Shown: positions 1-5,395, numbered from the stretch's first letter. The stretch: 5,395 bases of DNA from Pyramidobacter sp. (GCA_016286835.1 JAEEUD010000141.1:1-5395), one strand, 5' to 3'. A program made the numbers and translations. The notes: a model not told the origin generated them from the sequence alone.

Positions 1-26
1 ATTTTAATGTAATTCAATAAATATCA

Positions 27-46
27 AACTCAAACTTCGCACATAA
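27..46. repeat. IS terminal inverted repeat, transposase-3' end
   Basis: The sequence is aactcaaacttcgcacataa, a perfect 20-bp reverse complement of 1642-1661. Matching stops at once on the outer side (position 26 against 1662) and becomes patchy inward after position 46 (48, 49 and 51 still match). A near-copy of its core lies inverted at 97-106 (atttgcgaag), which could be a subterminal transposase contact site or chance. Confidence 0.85.
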
Positions 47-112
47 CAATCACTTACGAATCAAGTTGCCAAGCGCGCTAAACGACTTAGAAATACATTT
101 GCGAAGCCAGAA

Positions 113-1522
113 TCATGCGCATTTGAGTTTTTGACGAATGTCCTCAGGCAAGTTTTCCAAAAACGACTTGATGCACTTTTCAATGTTTACCTTGACGATC
201 ACCTCATCTTTATCAATCTCCACAATGATCGCTGTCAGTAATTCCTGCAAGGCTTCCTTCCAGTCTGCTTCCTGCAGTTCTTCCGCATATTCAAAGAACA
301 GCTCGCCTATCGTTCGCGCGTCTGTATTCACCCGTTGCTCCCACGCCAGGATCAGGTATCGCACAAAGACGACGGCCACCGACGCTCTCATGGCGTCATA
401 CGAGATGCCGCGCACTTCTTTGCCAAAGCGAAGCAGCGTCTTGCAGATTTTGAAGAACACCTCAATGTTCCATCTCCGTCTGTACAGCTGAATGATCTCC
501 TCTTCCGTCAGCGATGTATCGGTACTCACCAGGACAAGGTAGTTCTTTGCCTTGCGTCCTGCCATTTCTCCCTTGCGCACAAAGACCAGCTTTACCGGAA
601 TCCGTAACTCCGCAAGTCCGGGCTTTGCAGCCCTGCACATCTCAGCCGTTACGGACAAAAGATACTTGCTGCGTCCGCGGCGTTTGCAGCTCTCATCGTA
701 GATTGTCTTCACCGTGCAGAGTTTGCTGCCTGAACGATACAGCAGCTTGTCCGACTGTTTCACCATCGCGACGGCATGTAAATTCATTTCGAGCAGACGT
801 GAAAGCGTCGCCGGAGAAGTGAACCAGCTGTCGAACAGAACATATCGAGCCCAGCAGCCCAGAGACAAGGCGCGTTTCAAGCACAGCAGCATTGCCTCCG
901 TCGCTTTAGACACCCCTTCACTGCGTGCGGCATAGCCGCAAGTGCGTTTGTCCAGATGAGAATCCGCCAGAGCCTGTTTCTCCTTTTCAGACGCCAGCAG
1001 ACAGAAATCGACCGGTATTACAGAATTGCCGTCAGACCAGCCCAGACACAGACAGCGAAAGCCCGTATAGAATTTCTTTGCTGAGTGATCGTACTGCTTT
1101 GAGGCAAGCTCGACACAGCGGGAACGATCGCGCTTGAAAGGCGTATCGTCGATGATGAAAGAAGATTTCCTCTCATCAGACGTGAGAGCGTCAAGCCATT
1201 GCATCACGCGAAAAGAAAGAACGTTGAGGAACCGATTCCAGTTGATGGAAGACGAGTTCAGAAAACGATAGCATGTATCCTTCGAGAAACGCGCAGACGA
1301 ATTTTCGAGCTGCAGAGCCCGAAAGAGACTGAGATTTTTGAAAGCGAGATTGACGAGAAAGACAAAAATCTCCGATACAGAAACGCCTTTCGATTTGTAA
1401 GCATGAGCGCTTCTGAGAGCGGAAGCGAGTTTGAAGAGAGACAGAAAACGCGAAGTAAGTTTCTCCACAGCGTCGGGGCGATTGGACTTTTCATTTTTGA
1501 GGGAGTGTGATAAAGTTTTCAT
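113..1522 (-). CDS. IS4-family DDE transposase, intact
   Basis: This gene encodes the enzyme that cuts and joins the ends of the surrounding IS. It is 469 residues from the chosen start. The RNase H-like catalytic core is seen as IIDDTP (Asp125/126, first catalytic Asp with the DDT typical of the family), LFDSW (Asp231, second Asp) and LYRRRWNIEVFFKICK, which contains Tyr347, Arg350, Glu354 and Lys361 in the exact Y(2)R(3)E(6)K spacing that defines IS4 elements. A block around residues 145-180 (YDHSAKKFYTGFR, then LGWSDGN) resembles IS4-family transposases common in anaerobes. There is no frameshift or internal stop. An ATG six bases upstream (1528) is in frame, but it lies only 3 nt from the GGAGG, whereas the ATG at 1522 lies 9 nt away, so I chose 1522. 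No clear promoter is seen in the 120 bp before it. Confidence 0.93.
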   Translation of the reverse strand: MKTLSHSLKNEKSNRPDAVEKLTSRFLSLFKLASALRSAHAYKSKGVSVSEIFVFLVNLAFKNLSLFRALQLENSSARFSKDTCYRFLNSSSINWNRFLNVLSFRVMQWLDALTSDERKSSFIIDDTPFKRDRSRCVELASKQYDHSAKKFYTGFRCLCLGWSDGNSVIPVDFCLLASEKEKQALADSHLDKRTCGYAARSEGVSKATEAMLLCLKRALSLGCWARYVLFDSWFTSPATLSRLLEMNLHAVAMVKQSDKLLYRSGSKLCTVKTIYDESCKRRGRSKYLLSVTAEMCRAAKPGLAELRIPVKLVFVRKGEMAGRKAKNYLVLVSTDTSLTEEEIIQLYRRRWNIEVFFKICKTLLRFGKEVRGISYDAMRASVAVVFVRYLILAWEQRVNTDARTIGELFFEYAEELQEADWKEALQELLTAIIVEIDKDEVIVKVNIEKCIKSFLENLPEDIRQKLKCA

Positions 1523-1531
1523 GAGCATTGA

Positions 1532-1536
1532 CCTCC
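1532..1536 (-). promoter_or_regulatory. Shine-Dalgarno site deciding the transposase start
   Basis: GGAGG on the minus strand lies 9 nt before the ATG at 1522 and only 3 nt before the in-frame ATG at 1528. The spacing favours the downstream ATG. Confidence 0.7.
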
Positions 1537-1641
1537 ATAGGTTAGTTTTGTTTGGCGACTAAACTTTACCCTATTTTGAGTGTCTCTGCTCATTTTTTAT
1601 GCTTGCTCAAGCCGCTTGGATTCTGATTTGGTTACGGTTTT

Positions 1642-1661
1642 TTATGTGCGAAGTTTGAGTT
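1642..1661. repeat. IS terminal inverted repeat, transposase-5' end
   Basis: This is the perfect reverse complement of 27-46 and marks the end of the IS upstream of the transposase gene. The adjoining chromosomal sequence from 1662 (atgtaacttactctg) is not repeated next to the other end. Confidence 0.85.
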
Positions 1662-1762
1662 ATGTAACTTACTCTGATTCTAACAAATGGTCTTCTAAAA
1701 AGCAAACGGGCTCTCTTCGCATTTTATCCGTTGCCACATCTCGGCACGAGCGGCAGACTGCT

Positions 1763-1795
1763 TATGTACTCTGTCGGACAGAGTACATAGTTTTT
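1763..1795 (+). terminator. Perfect hairpin followed by T-run, possible plus-strand terminator
   Basis: Positions 1763-1789 form an odd-length palindrome: 13 bases, a central G at 1776, and the exact 13-base reverse complement. As RNA this gives a stem of about 11-12 bp with a tight loop. Five Ts follow at 1791-1795 on the plus strand. No plus-strand gene is visible upstream in the window, so if this is a terminator its gene lay left of the IS insertion. Because the symmetry is perfect, a dimeric regulator's operator is an alternative reading. Confidence 0.45.
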
Positions 1796-1803
1796 CATGT
1801 ATG

Positions 1804-1860
1804 AAAAAACGTCTTTCATGGACCGTGCAGAAAATACGGAGCTCGTAAAGGACGTTTTTT
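1804..1860. terminator. Possible bidirectional terminator (A-tract/T-tract stem)
   Basis: Arms aaaaaacgtc (1804-1813) and gacgtttttt (1851-1860) are perfectly complementary, and the stem extends inward by three more pairs, one of them G-U in plus-strand RNA. A smaller stem, ccgt (1823-1826) with acgg (1836-1839), sits in the loop. Each strand ends the stem in six Ts, the usual layout of a bidirectional intrinsic terminator, although the G+C part of the stem is short. Confidence 0.4.
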
Positions 1861-1897
1861 GCGTTCCAGCCAAACGTTGAGGCGCGGAAAAGCGGCG

Positions 1898-1929
1898 AAA
1901 AGAGGAGCTCCGCGCTGGCGAAGCTCCTC
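1898..1929 (-). terminator. Probable intrinsic terminator of the SH3b gene
   Basis: This hairpin lies 41 bases past the TAA of the SH3b gene. An 8-bp stem (gaggagct at 1902-1909 with agctcctc at 1922-1929) is topped by a second 3-bp G+C stem (cgc at 1911-1913 with gcg at 1918-1920) and a 4-base loop. On the minus strand it is followed by only four Ts (1898-1901), so the U-tract is weak but the stem is strong. Confidence 0.55.
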
Positions 1930-1970
1930 AAATTGTCTGTGACGCTATTCGACTTTTGAATACACGTTTT

Positions 1971-3170
1971 TTATTTCAGCTCGACGTACTTGCCGTATAT
2001 CCAGCCTTCACCGCCGTTGTCAAGGCGGATCTTATACCACGGCACGGCCGAGCCGTCGCCCTGCCACGTGTCGAGGATGACGACGTCCTTGTTGCTCATT
2101 TTCGTCAGCACGCGCGTGTTTTTTGTGGAATGATCGCTGCGGATGTTGACGCCCGTGTGATTGATGCGGCCCATGCGCTCGCCGTCGTTCAGGGCAGGCG
2201 CTTTGGGATCGGCTTTCGGGCGCGGGGGCGGCGGCACATCGACGTAGCGGCCGTACACCCAGCCGGTCACGTTCTTGGCTTCGATCCTGTACCACGGATA
2301 CTGATCCTTGCCTTCCCAGAACTCAAGCAGCTTCACGTCGCCCTTGGCGGCTTTGCCGATGATTTTCGTCCCTTGTGTTGAGTGGTCATCGCGGACGTTA
2401 ACGCCGGCGTAGTTGATCTTCACTTTTTCGGGAAGTTTCTGTTCGACGACGGGCTGATTGGCCGCCGCGGGTTTGTTGGGCGTCTTTTGGTCCGAGAAAC
2501 CGCTGCGGTCAAGCTTGACGACCGTGACGGGGCCGTTGTTCTGGACGCGGCGCACGGGCTCGTAAACGCTTTTCGGCCCTGTGGGCGGACCAAAGCGCGG
2601 ACGCAGGATGCGGATCAGCGTCACGCCCGAGAAGACGAGCGCACCGGCGGCCAGCAGCGCCAGCACGACGCCGAAATAGGTGAACGTGCGACGCGCGTGC
2701 GTAGTCGATTTGGGACGGATGATCTCCGGCGGCGTTTTTTCCGTCGGCATGGAACGTACGGGACGAGGCTGCGGCTGCGGAGGAACTTCGCGGTGAGGGA
2801 TCTCGAATTCGCGCGTCGATTCCTGCTCGGTGCGGGGCTGCGGTCCGGGTTCCGGCGTAAAAGCGGGACGCGGCTCTTCGGCCGGACGCGGCGCAGGAGC
2901 CTCGGCGAGCAGTTCGTCGTCAAAGTCGTCGGCGGCTTCGATCACGCGGGGCCTTGCTCCTTCTTCCAGCTTTTCCGCTCCCGCGGCGCACAGCGTCTGA
3001 ACGGCGCGCAGCGAACGGATCGCGACGCCGCGCGCGACGCTCTTGACGACGGGGACGGACGCAGAGATGGCGGCTGCCTTCTCTGGGCCGATCGCTTCGC
3101 GCGCTTTCTGGCCGAGATTCTGGAGCTGTTCCTTGACTTTCTGGATGTTCTCGTCAGAGAGTTCTGGCAT
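1971..3170 (-). CDS. Membrane-anchored protein with two C-terminal SH3b domains
   Basis: This 399-residue protein has no enzyme domain I can recognise. Residues 1-75 are mostly helical and charged. Residues about 81-152 are rich in Pro, Glu and Arg, probably disordered. Residues about 164-186 (TYFGVVLALLAAGALVFSGV and following) form one transmembrane helix flanked by basic residues. Two bacterial SH3 (SH3_3-type) domains follow at about 249-312 and 334-398. Both open with GVN(V/I)R.DHST and close with W(V/I)YG(R/K)YV, separated by a Pro-rich linker. SH3b domains often bind cell-wall peptides, so the C-terminus is inferred to lie outside the membrane with the N-terminal 160 residues in the cytoplasm. 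A possible role is linking wall or envelope to the cytoplasm. A TTG at 3191 is in frame, but the ATG at 3170 has AAGGAAG six bases before it and is preferred. The gene stands alone between two terminators. Confidence 0.85.
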   Translation of the reverse strand: MPELSDENIQKVKEQLQNLGQKAREAIGPEKAAAISASVPVVKSVARGVAIRSLRAVQTLCAAGAEKLEEGARPRVIEAADDFDDELLAEAPAPRPAEEPRPAFTPEPGPQPRTEQESTREFEIPHREVPPQPQPRPVRSMPTEKTPPEIIRPKSTTHARRTFTYFGVVLALLAAGALVFSGVTLIRILRPRFGPPTGPKSVYEPVRRVQNNGPVTVVKLDRSGFSDQKTPNKPAAANQPVVEQKLPEKVKINYAGVNVRDDHSTQGTKIIGKAAKGDVKLLEFWEGKDQYPWYRIEAKNVTGWVYGRYVDVPPPPRPKADPKAPALNDGERMGRINHTGVNIRSDHSTKNTRVLTKMSNKDVVILDTWQGDGSAVPWYKIRLDNGGEGWIYGKYVELK

Positions 3171-3176
3171 GATGAT

Positions 3177-3183
3177 CTTCCTT
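3177..3183 (-). promoter_or_regulatory. Shine-Dalgarno site of the SH3b gene
   Basis: AAGGAAG on the minus strand ends six bases before the ATG at 3170. It lies downstream of the alternative TTG codon at 3191, so it can serve only the ATG. Confidence 0.65.
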
Positions 3184-3191
3184 TTGTTCAA

Positions 3192-3212
3192 GCGGCGAAA
3201 AACGCCCGCCGC
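3192..3212 (-). repeat. Hairpin in the SH3b gene 5' leader
   Basis: Arms gcggcg (3192-3197) and cgccgc (3207-3212) are complementary. On the minus strand an alternative nested stem GGCG-TTTTT-CGCC is also possible. It lies just upstream of the ribosome binding site and has no T-run after it, so it is not a terminator. It might stabilise the mRNA or modulate translation. This is a structural observation only. Confidence 0.35.
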
Positions 3213-3235
3213 GGATTATTTTTTCTTTGGCGTTT

Positions 3236-3244
3236 ATCATACCA
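3236..3244 (-). promoter_or_regulatory. Candidate extended -10 promoter of the SH3b gene
   Basis: The minus strand reads TGGTATGAT here: a TGn extension plus a five-of-six match to TATAAT. No good -35 hexamer lies 16-18 bases upstream, which extended -10 promoters can tolerate. Transcription would start near 3229 and give a leader of about 60 bases. The strong terminator just upstream makes a separate promoter in this gap necessary. Confidence 0.4.
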
Positions 3245-3279
3245 TGAAAGCGTGAATCCTGCACTTTTTTTGTGCGCGG

Positions 3280-3311
3280 AAAAAACGGGACTTTCCGCGC
3301 GGAAAGTCCCG
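3280..3311 (-). terminator. Strong intrinsic terminator after the isocitrate-lyase-family gene
   Basis: Positions 3286-3311 form a perfect 26-bp palindrome centred between 3298 and 3299. Its 13-base arm is cgggactttccgc. As RNA it folds to a stem of about 11 bp with a GCGC-type tip. On the minus strand six Ts follow directly (3280-3285). It begins 7 bases past the TAG stop, closing the two-gene operon. Confidence 0.88.
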
Positions 3312-3318
3312 TCTGCCT

Positions 3319-4215
3319 CTATTCGTCCACCTTGAACGATCCTTTTTTCTCGATCTTCGCCTGGAAATCGCTCCACTCGCCGATGTGAGTGTACTCGCCG
3401 CGCTGTTTCTGCGTGGCGATGGAATCGCGGTAGGCTTTCGTTCCGCCCGTTTCGCGCAGACTCTGGAGCACATCATGCATGGCGCGCATGGAAGCGCGGA
3501 TCAGTGTCTGCGGGAACTTGACGAGCTTGAAGCCCATCTTCGCCAGCTGATCGACGGTGAAATCCTCGTTGACGGTCCCCTCGACGATGCTGGTGCATAC
3601 GGGGAAGGGCAGGTCGGCGATGCGCTGCATGTCCTCGGGCCGCGGAGGGACGGTGATGAAGATCATGTCGGCACCGGCCTCGTAATAGAGCCTGGCGCGG
3701 CGGAGCGCTTCGTCAAAGCCCAGCGACTTCGCCGCGTCGGTGCGGGCGATGACGAAGAAATCGGGATTGGTCCGCGCTTCGAGCACGGCGCGGAGGCGGT
3801 CGATCATCTCGTCAGCGCTGACGACGGCCGTGTTGCTGTAATAGGCGCACATCTTGGGGAACACCTGATCTTCGATCTGGATTCCGGCGATGTCGAGCGC
3901 TTCATATTCGCGCACCATGCGGTAGATGGGCAGCGTGCCGCCGTAACCCGTGTCGGCATCGACGATCACGGGAATGGTGCAGGCGTTGAGGATGTTGACG
4001 AAGTTGTTTCTCAGCTCGCCGTAGGACATGATGCCCACGTCGCTTGTGCCGAGCTCGAGGTTGGACATCGACGAGCCGCTGACGATCACGGCGGGGAAGC
4101 CGGCGTCCTCGACCATGCGTGCTCCCAGCGCGTCACCGACAGCGGGAGCGACGACGACTTTGCCGGAAGCGAACAGTTCGCGCAGGACGGTCGCGCGGGA
4201 TTTTTTGCTGTACAT
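3319..4215 (-). CDS. Isocitrate lyase / PEP mutase superfamily enzyme (methylisocitrate-lyase-like)
   Basis: The 298-residue length is typical of short members such as methylisocitrate lyase (PrpB), 2,3-dimethylmalate lyase and oxaloacetate decarboxylase. These are cytoplasmic Mg-dependent TIM barrels that cleave or decarboxylate 2-hydroxy or 2-keto diacids. Visible motifs in order are SGSSMSN (46-52, substrate-binding loop), DADTGYGG (86-93, metal-binding Asp86/Asp88), EDQ (115-117), PKMCAYYSN (120-128, the flexible lid with the catalytic-type Cys123) and ARTDA (157-161). The lid normally reads K(K/R)CGH. Here it is KMCAY: the Cys is kept, which favours a lyase-type reaction over PEP mutase or phosphonopyruvate hydrolase, but Gly and His are replaced, so the substrate may differ from methylisocitrate. 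The ATG at 4215 has AAGGAGA seven bases upstream. The gene follows the amidohydrolase by 27 bp, probably in one operon. Confidence 0.9.
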   Translation of the reverse strand: MYSKKSRATVLRELFASGKVVVAPAVGDALGARMVEDAGFPAVIVSGSSMSNLELGTSDVGIMSYGELRNNFVNILNACTIPVIVDADTGYGGTLPIYRMVREYEALDIAGIQIEDQVFPKMCAYYSNTAVVSADEMIDRLRAVLEARTNPDFFVIARTDAAKSLGFDEALRRARLYYEAGADMIFITVPPRPEDMQRIADLPFPVCTSIVEGTVNEDFTVDQLAKMGFKLVKFPQTLIRASMRAMHDVLQSLRETGGTKAYRDSIATQKQRGEYTHIGEWSDFQAKIEKKGSFKVDE

Positions 4216-4220
4216 GATAT

Positions 4221-4227
4221 TCTCCTT
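4221..4227 (-). promoter_or_regulatory. Shine-Dalgarno site of the isocitrate-lyase-family gene
   Basis: AAGGAGA on the minus strand lies five bases before ATATCATG; counted from its GGAG core the spacing to the ATG at 4215 is normal. It fills much of the 27-bp gap after the amidohydrolase stop, with no room for a promoter, which supports co-transcription. Confidence 0.75.
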
Positions 4228-4242
4228 TTGTCCGATACGCGG

Positions 4243-5395
4243 TTATTTCGCGTAAAGTTTCATGCCGTTTTCGCCGAGCACGAGACGGGCGCTGCGTTTT
4301 GCCTGGGCCTCGGAGAGCAGGCCGTCCTCGACGAACGTGGTCATGACGCGCTCCATCGACCGTTTGGCGATGTACGAGGCGATCCATGCCATCTCGGCGT
4401 ACCAGTGCTGGCCGGTGCCGAGCACGATCTTGTCGTGAGGCGTGATCGAAAGGGCGTCTTCAAGGCAGCGCGAAAACAGCAGCGACTGCCAGGGCAGCGT
4501 CTGGCTGAGATCAAGGTACACGTTGGGGAAGTTGTAGGCCATGATCGCCGCGTTGCGCGTGAACGGGAAGCTCTCGTGCAGGAAGACGATCTTCGTGGCG
4601 TAAAATTTGTGTTTTTTCAGGTACGGCGCCATGAGGATCGGATCGACCTGGTAGAAGTCGGTGCGCTTCTTGAATCCCGTGCTGCCGGAATGGATGTTGA
4701 GCGGCAGATTCAGCTCGGCGCTGATCGTCAGGATCTGCGGGAACAGCGCGTGATAGACGTTGTTGACGGCTTCCTTGTCGCCCGCTTTGGCGGCGGCGAA
4801 CGCCTTTTCGGCTTCCGCGTTGTTCAGTTCGCGAACGGCCATGCCGCCGAACTTCTCGCCGATGTGGCCTTTTAGTCCCGCGAAGCCTTCGCTTGCGGCC
4901 TGCGCGATCGCAGCGAGTACGTTTTCGGCAAGCTCTTTGAACGAAGCGGCGGTCTTCAGCTGATCGGTGAAGACGTTTTCATACTGGAAGAGCCGGTTGA
5001 CGGGGCAGGGGAAACACTGAGTGAGCGGATCGCCCATCGGCAGTTCGCAGTCGAGCGTCGTGCCGCAGACGTTGGCGTCCTTATAGAGCATCGCCGTGTA
5101 GGCTTTGAGCGCTTCAGGCGTCTTCGCGTGATCGTTGCGGAACGCTGTCACGCCTTCGAGCGTGGGCTCGCAGCCGAAGCGGGACGAGAATGCATGAACG
5201 AGCGTCTGGATCACGCTCTGGCTTCTCATGTGCGCGAACGCCGTGTCCGAAGGGCACTCTTCGCCGCGCCCGTCAAACGCGTCACGGACGCCGTGGTAGT
5301 AGTTGACCGCGAAATCCTTTACCGACACGACTGGCTTGTCTGTGAACAGCCGGTGCGTGTGGTTGTCGTAAAACGCTTCGGCACTGAAATCAAAA
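4243..5395 (-). CDS. Amidohydrolase-family TIM-barrel protein, 5' end outside the window
   Basis: The frame stays open from the TAA at 4243-4245 to the window edge, giving 383 visible residues. A GTG at 5328 is not the real start, because the codons before it encode FYDNHTHRLF, the N-terminal HxH metal motif of amidohydrolases (His12 and His14 of the visible protein). Other expected ligands are GLKG (Lys175), LNIHSG (His235) and VFLHES (His273), and the C-terminal ends of the barrel strands can be followed throughout. At the last strand the usual Gly-(S/T)-Asp appears as LGTGQHWYAEMAW, with Gly328 where the catalytic Asp is expected. Four Cys (110, 116, 127, 130) cluster in one loop. The closest known architecture is the Amidohydro_2 / FluG-like or uronate-isomerase-like group. 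The reaction could be hydrolysis, decarboxylation or isomerisation and cannot be chosen from sequence. It lies directly upstream of the isocitrate-lyase-family gene, so it probably acts in the same pathway. Confidence 0.85.
   Translation of the reverse strand, partial: FDFSAEAFYDNHTHRLFTDKPVVSVKDFAVNYYHGVRDAFDGRGEECPSDTAFAHMRSQSVIQTLVHAFSSRFGCEPTLEGVTAFRNDHAKTPEALKAYTAMLYKDANVCGTTLDCELPMGDPLTQCFPCPVNRLFQYENVFTDQLKTAASFKELAENVLAAIAQAASEGFAGLKGHIGEKFGGMAVRELNNAEAEKAFAAAKAGDKEAVNNVYHALFPQILTISAELNLPLNIHSGSTGFKKRTDFYQVDPILMAPYLKKHKFYATKIVFLHESFPFTRNAAIMAYNFPNVYLDLSQTLPWQSLLFSRCLEDALSITPHDKIVLGTGQHWYAEMAWIASYIAKRSMERVMTTFVEDGLLSEAQAKRSARLVLGENGMKLYAK

Larger units (their letters stand above)
27..1661 (-). 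mobile_element. Complete IS4-family insertion sequence
   Basis: This 1635-bp element is defined by a 20-bp perfect inverted repeat at its two ends (27-46 and 1642-1661) enclosing a single transposase gene that fills most of its length. The transposase has the IS4-family DDE residues and the Y(2)R(3)E(6)K signature, so the element is probably functional or only recently inactive. Its base composition is visibly poorer in G+C than the genes to its right, which fits recent acquisition. No target duplication of the 8-13 bp usual for the family is obvious: the flanks (1-26 and from 1662) share only short patches such as atgtaa. I cannot assign it to a named IS or an IS4 subgroup. Because only 26 bp lie outside the left end, what it inserted into on that side is not visible. 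Confidence 0.88.
1662..1970. other. Intergenic region, no credible gene, three inverted repeats
   Basis: These 309 bases lie between the IS and the SH3b gene. Open frames here are short, overlap the hairpins, have no ribosome binding site and resemble no family, so I call none of them. The first 100 bases are fairly AT-rich and featureless. The rest holds three successive stem-loops (1763-1789, 1804-1860, 1902-1929), described separately, plus a small A/T inverted repeat at 1791-1808 (tttttcat, gt, atgaaaaa). This looks like the meeting point of transcription units. Any plus-strand unit that ended here would have lain to the left of the IS. Confidence 0.6.

Noticed and set aside
7..12. atgtaa at 7-12 and again at 1662-1667 as a target-site duplication of the IS
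   Set aside because: It touches the right terminal repeat but lies 14 bases from the left one, and the match does not extend. Probably chance in AT-rich flanks.
1695..1931. A 78-codon minus-strand frame in the intergenic region
   Set aside because: It spans all the hairpins, has no good Shine-Dalgarno site, no recognisable motif, and lies downstream of the SH3b terminator.
3171..3191. TTG at 3191 as the start of the SH3b protein
   Set aside because: It has no ribosome binding site at the right distance, whereas AAGGAAG precedes the ATG at 3170. The extra seven residues add nothing recognisable.
3261..3275. Small inverted repeat gcac-(T7)-gtgc beside the terminator
   Set aside because: A four-base-pair stem is too short to support a separate function. 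It is probably incidental to the A/T tracts following the main terminator.
2382..3335. A 317-codon plus-strand frame
   Set aside because: It is antisense to the SH3b gene, with very high Arg/Asp/Gly content and no motif or ribosome binding site.
3385..4875. A 496-codon open frame on the plus strand
   Set aside because: It runs antisense to two clearly recognisable genes. The translation is rich in His, Asp, Val, Gly and Arg with no domain, typical of a shadow frame opposite G+C-rich genes.

Overview
The window reads as bacterial chromosome with a G+C-rich resident part (about 1.97 kb to the right end) and a visibly less G+C-rich insertion sequence at the left end. All four protein genes I support lie on the minus strand. 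The long plus-strand frames are antisense shadows. The host cannot be named from the sequence alone. The gene style (Shine-Dalgarno sites, intrinsic terminators, a membrane-anchored SH3b protein, an isocitrate-lyase-superfamily enzyme beside an amidohydrolase) would fit an anaerobic bacterium such as a member of Synergistota or Firmicutes, but this is a low-confidence impression.

Left part (27-1661): a complete IS4-family insertion sequence. It is bounded by 20-bp perfect terminal inverted repeats and carries one intact transposase gene with the full DDE set and the Y(2)R(3)E(6)K signature. No convincing target-site duplication is visible. The next stretch (1662-1970) has no believable gene. 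It holds three consecutive inverted repeats that look like terminators, one of them serving the SH3b gene to its right.

Middle (1971-3170): a single-gene unit for a membrane-anchored protein with a long Pro/Glu-rich N-terminal region, one transmembrane helix and two C-terminal bacterial SH3 domains. It probably has its own extended -10 promoter just upstream. A strong intrinsic terminator (3280-3311) separates it from the next transcription unit.

Right (3319-5395): two genes 27 bp apart, most likely one operon transcribed right to left. The upstream gene is a TIM-barrel amidohydrolase whose 5' end runs off the window: its HxH metal motif lies before the first in-window start-like codon. The downstream gene is a member of the isocitrate lyase / PEP mutase superfamily. 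Together they suggest catabolism of a small carboxylated substrate, but neither substrate can be read from the sequence. Both enzymes carry departures from familiar active-site motifs. I see no CRISPR array, tRNA or rRNA, and no clear evidence of a new multi-gene system.
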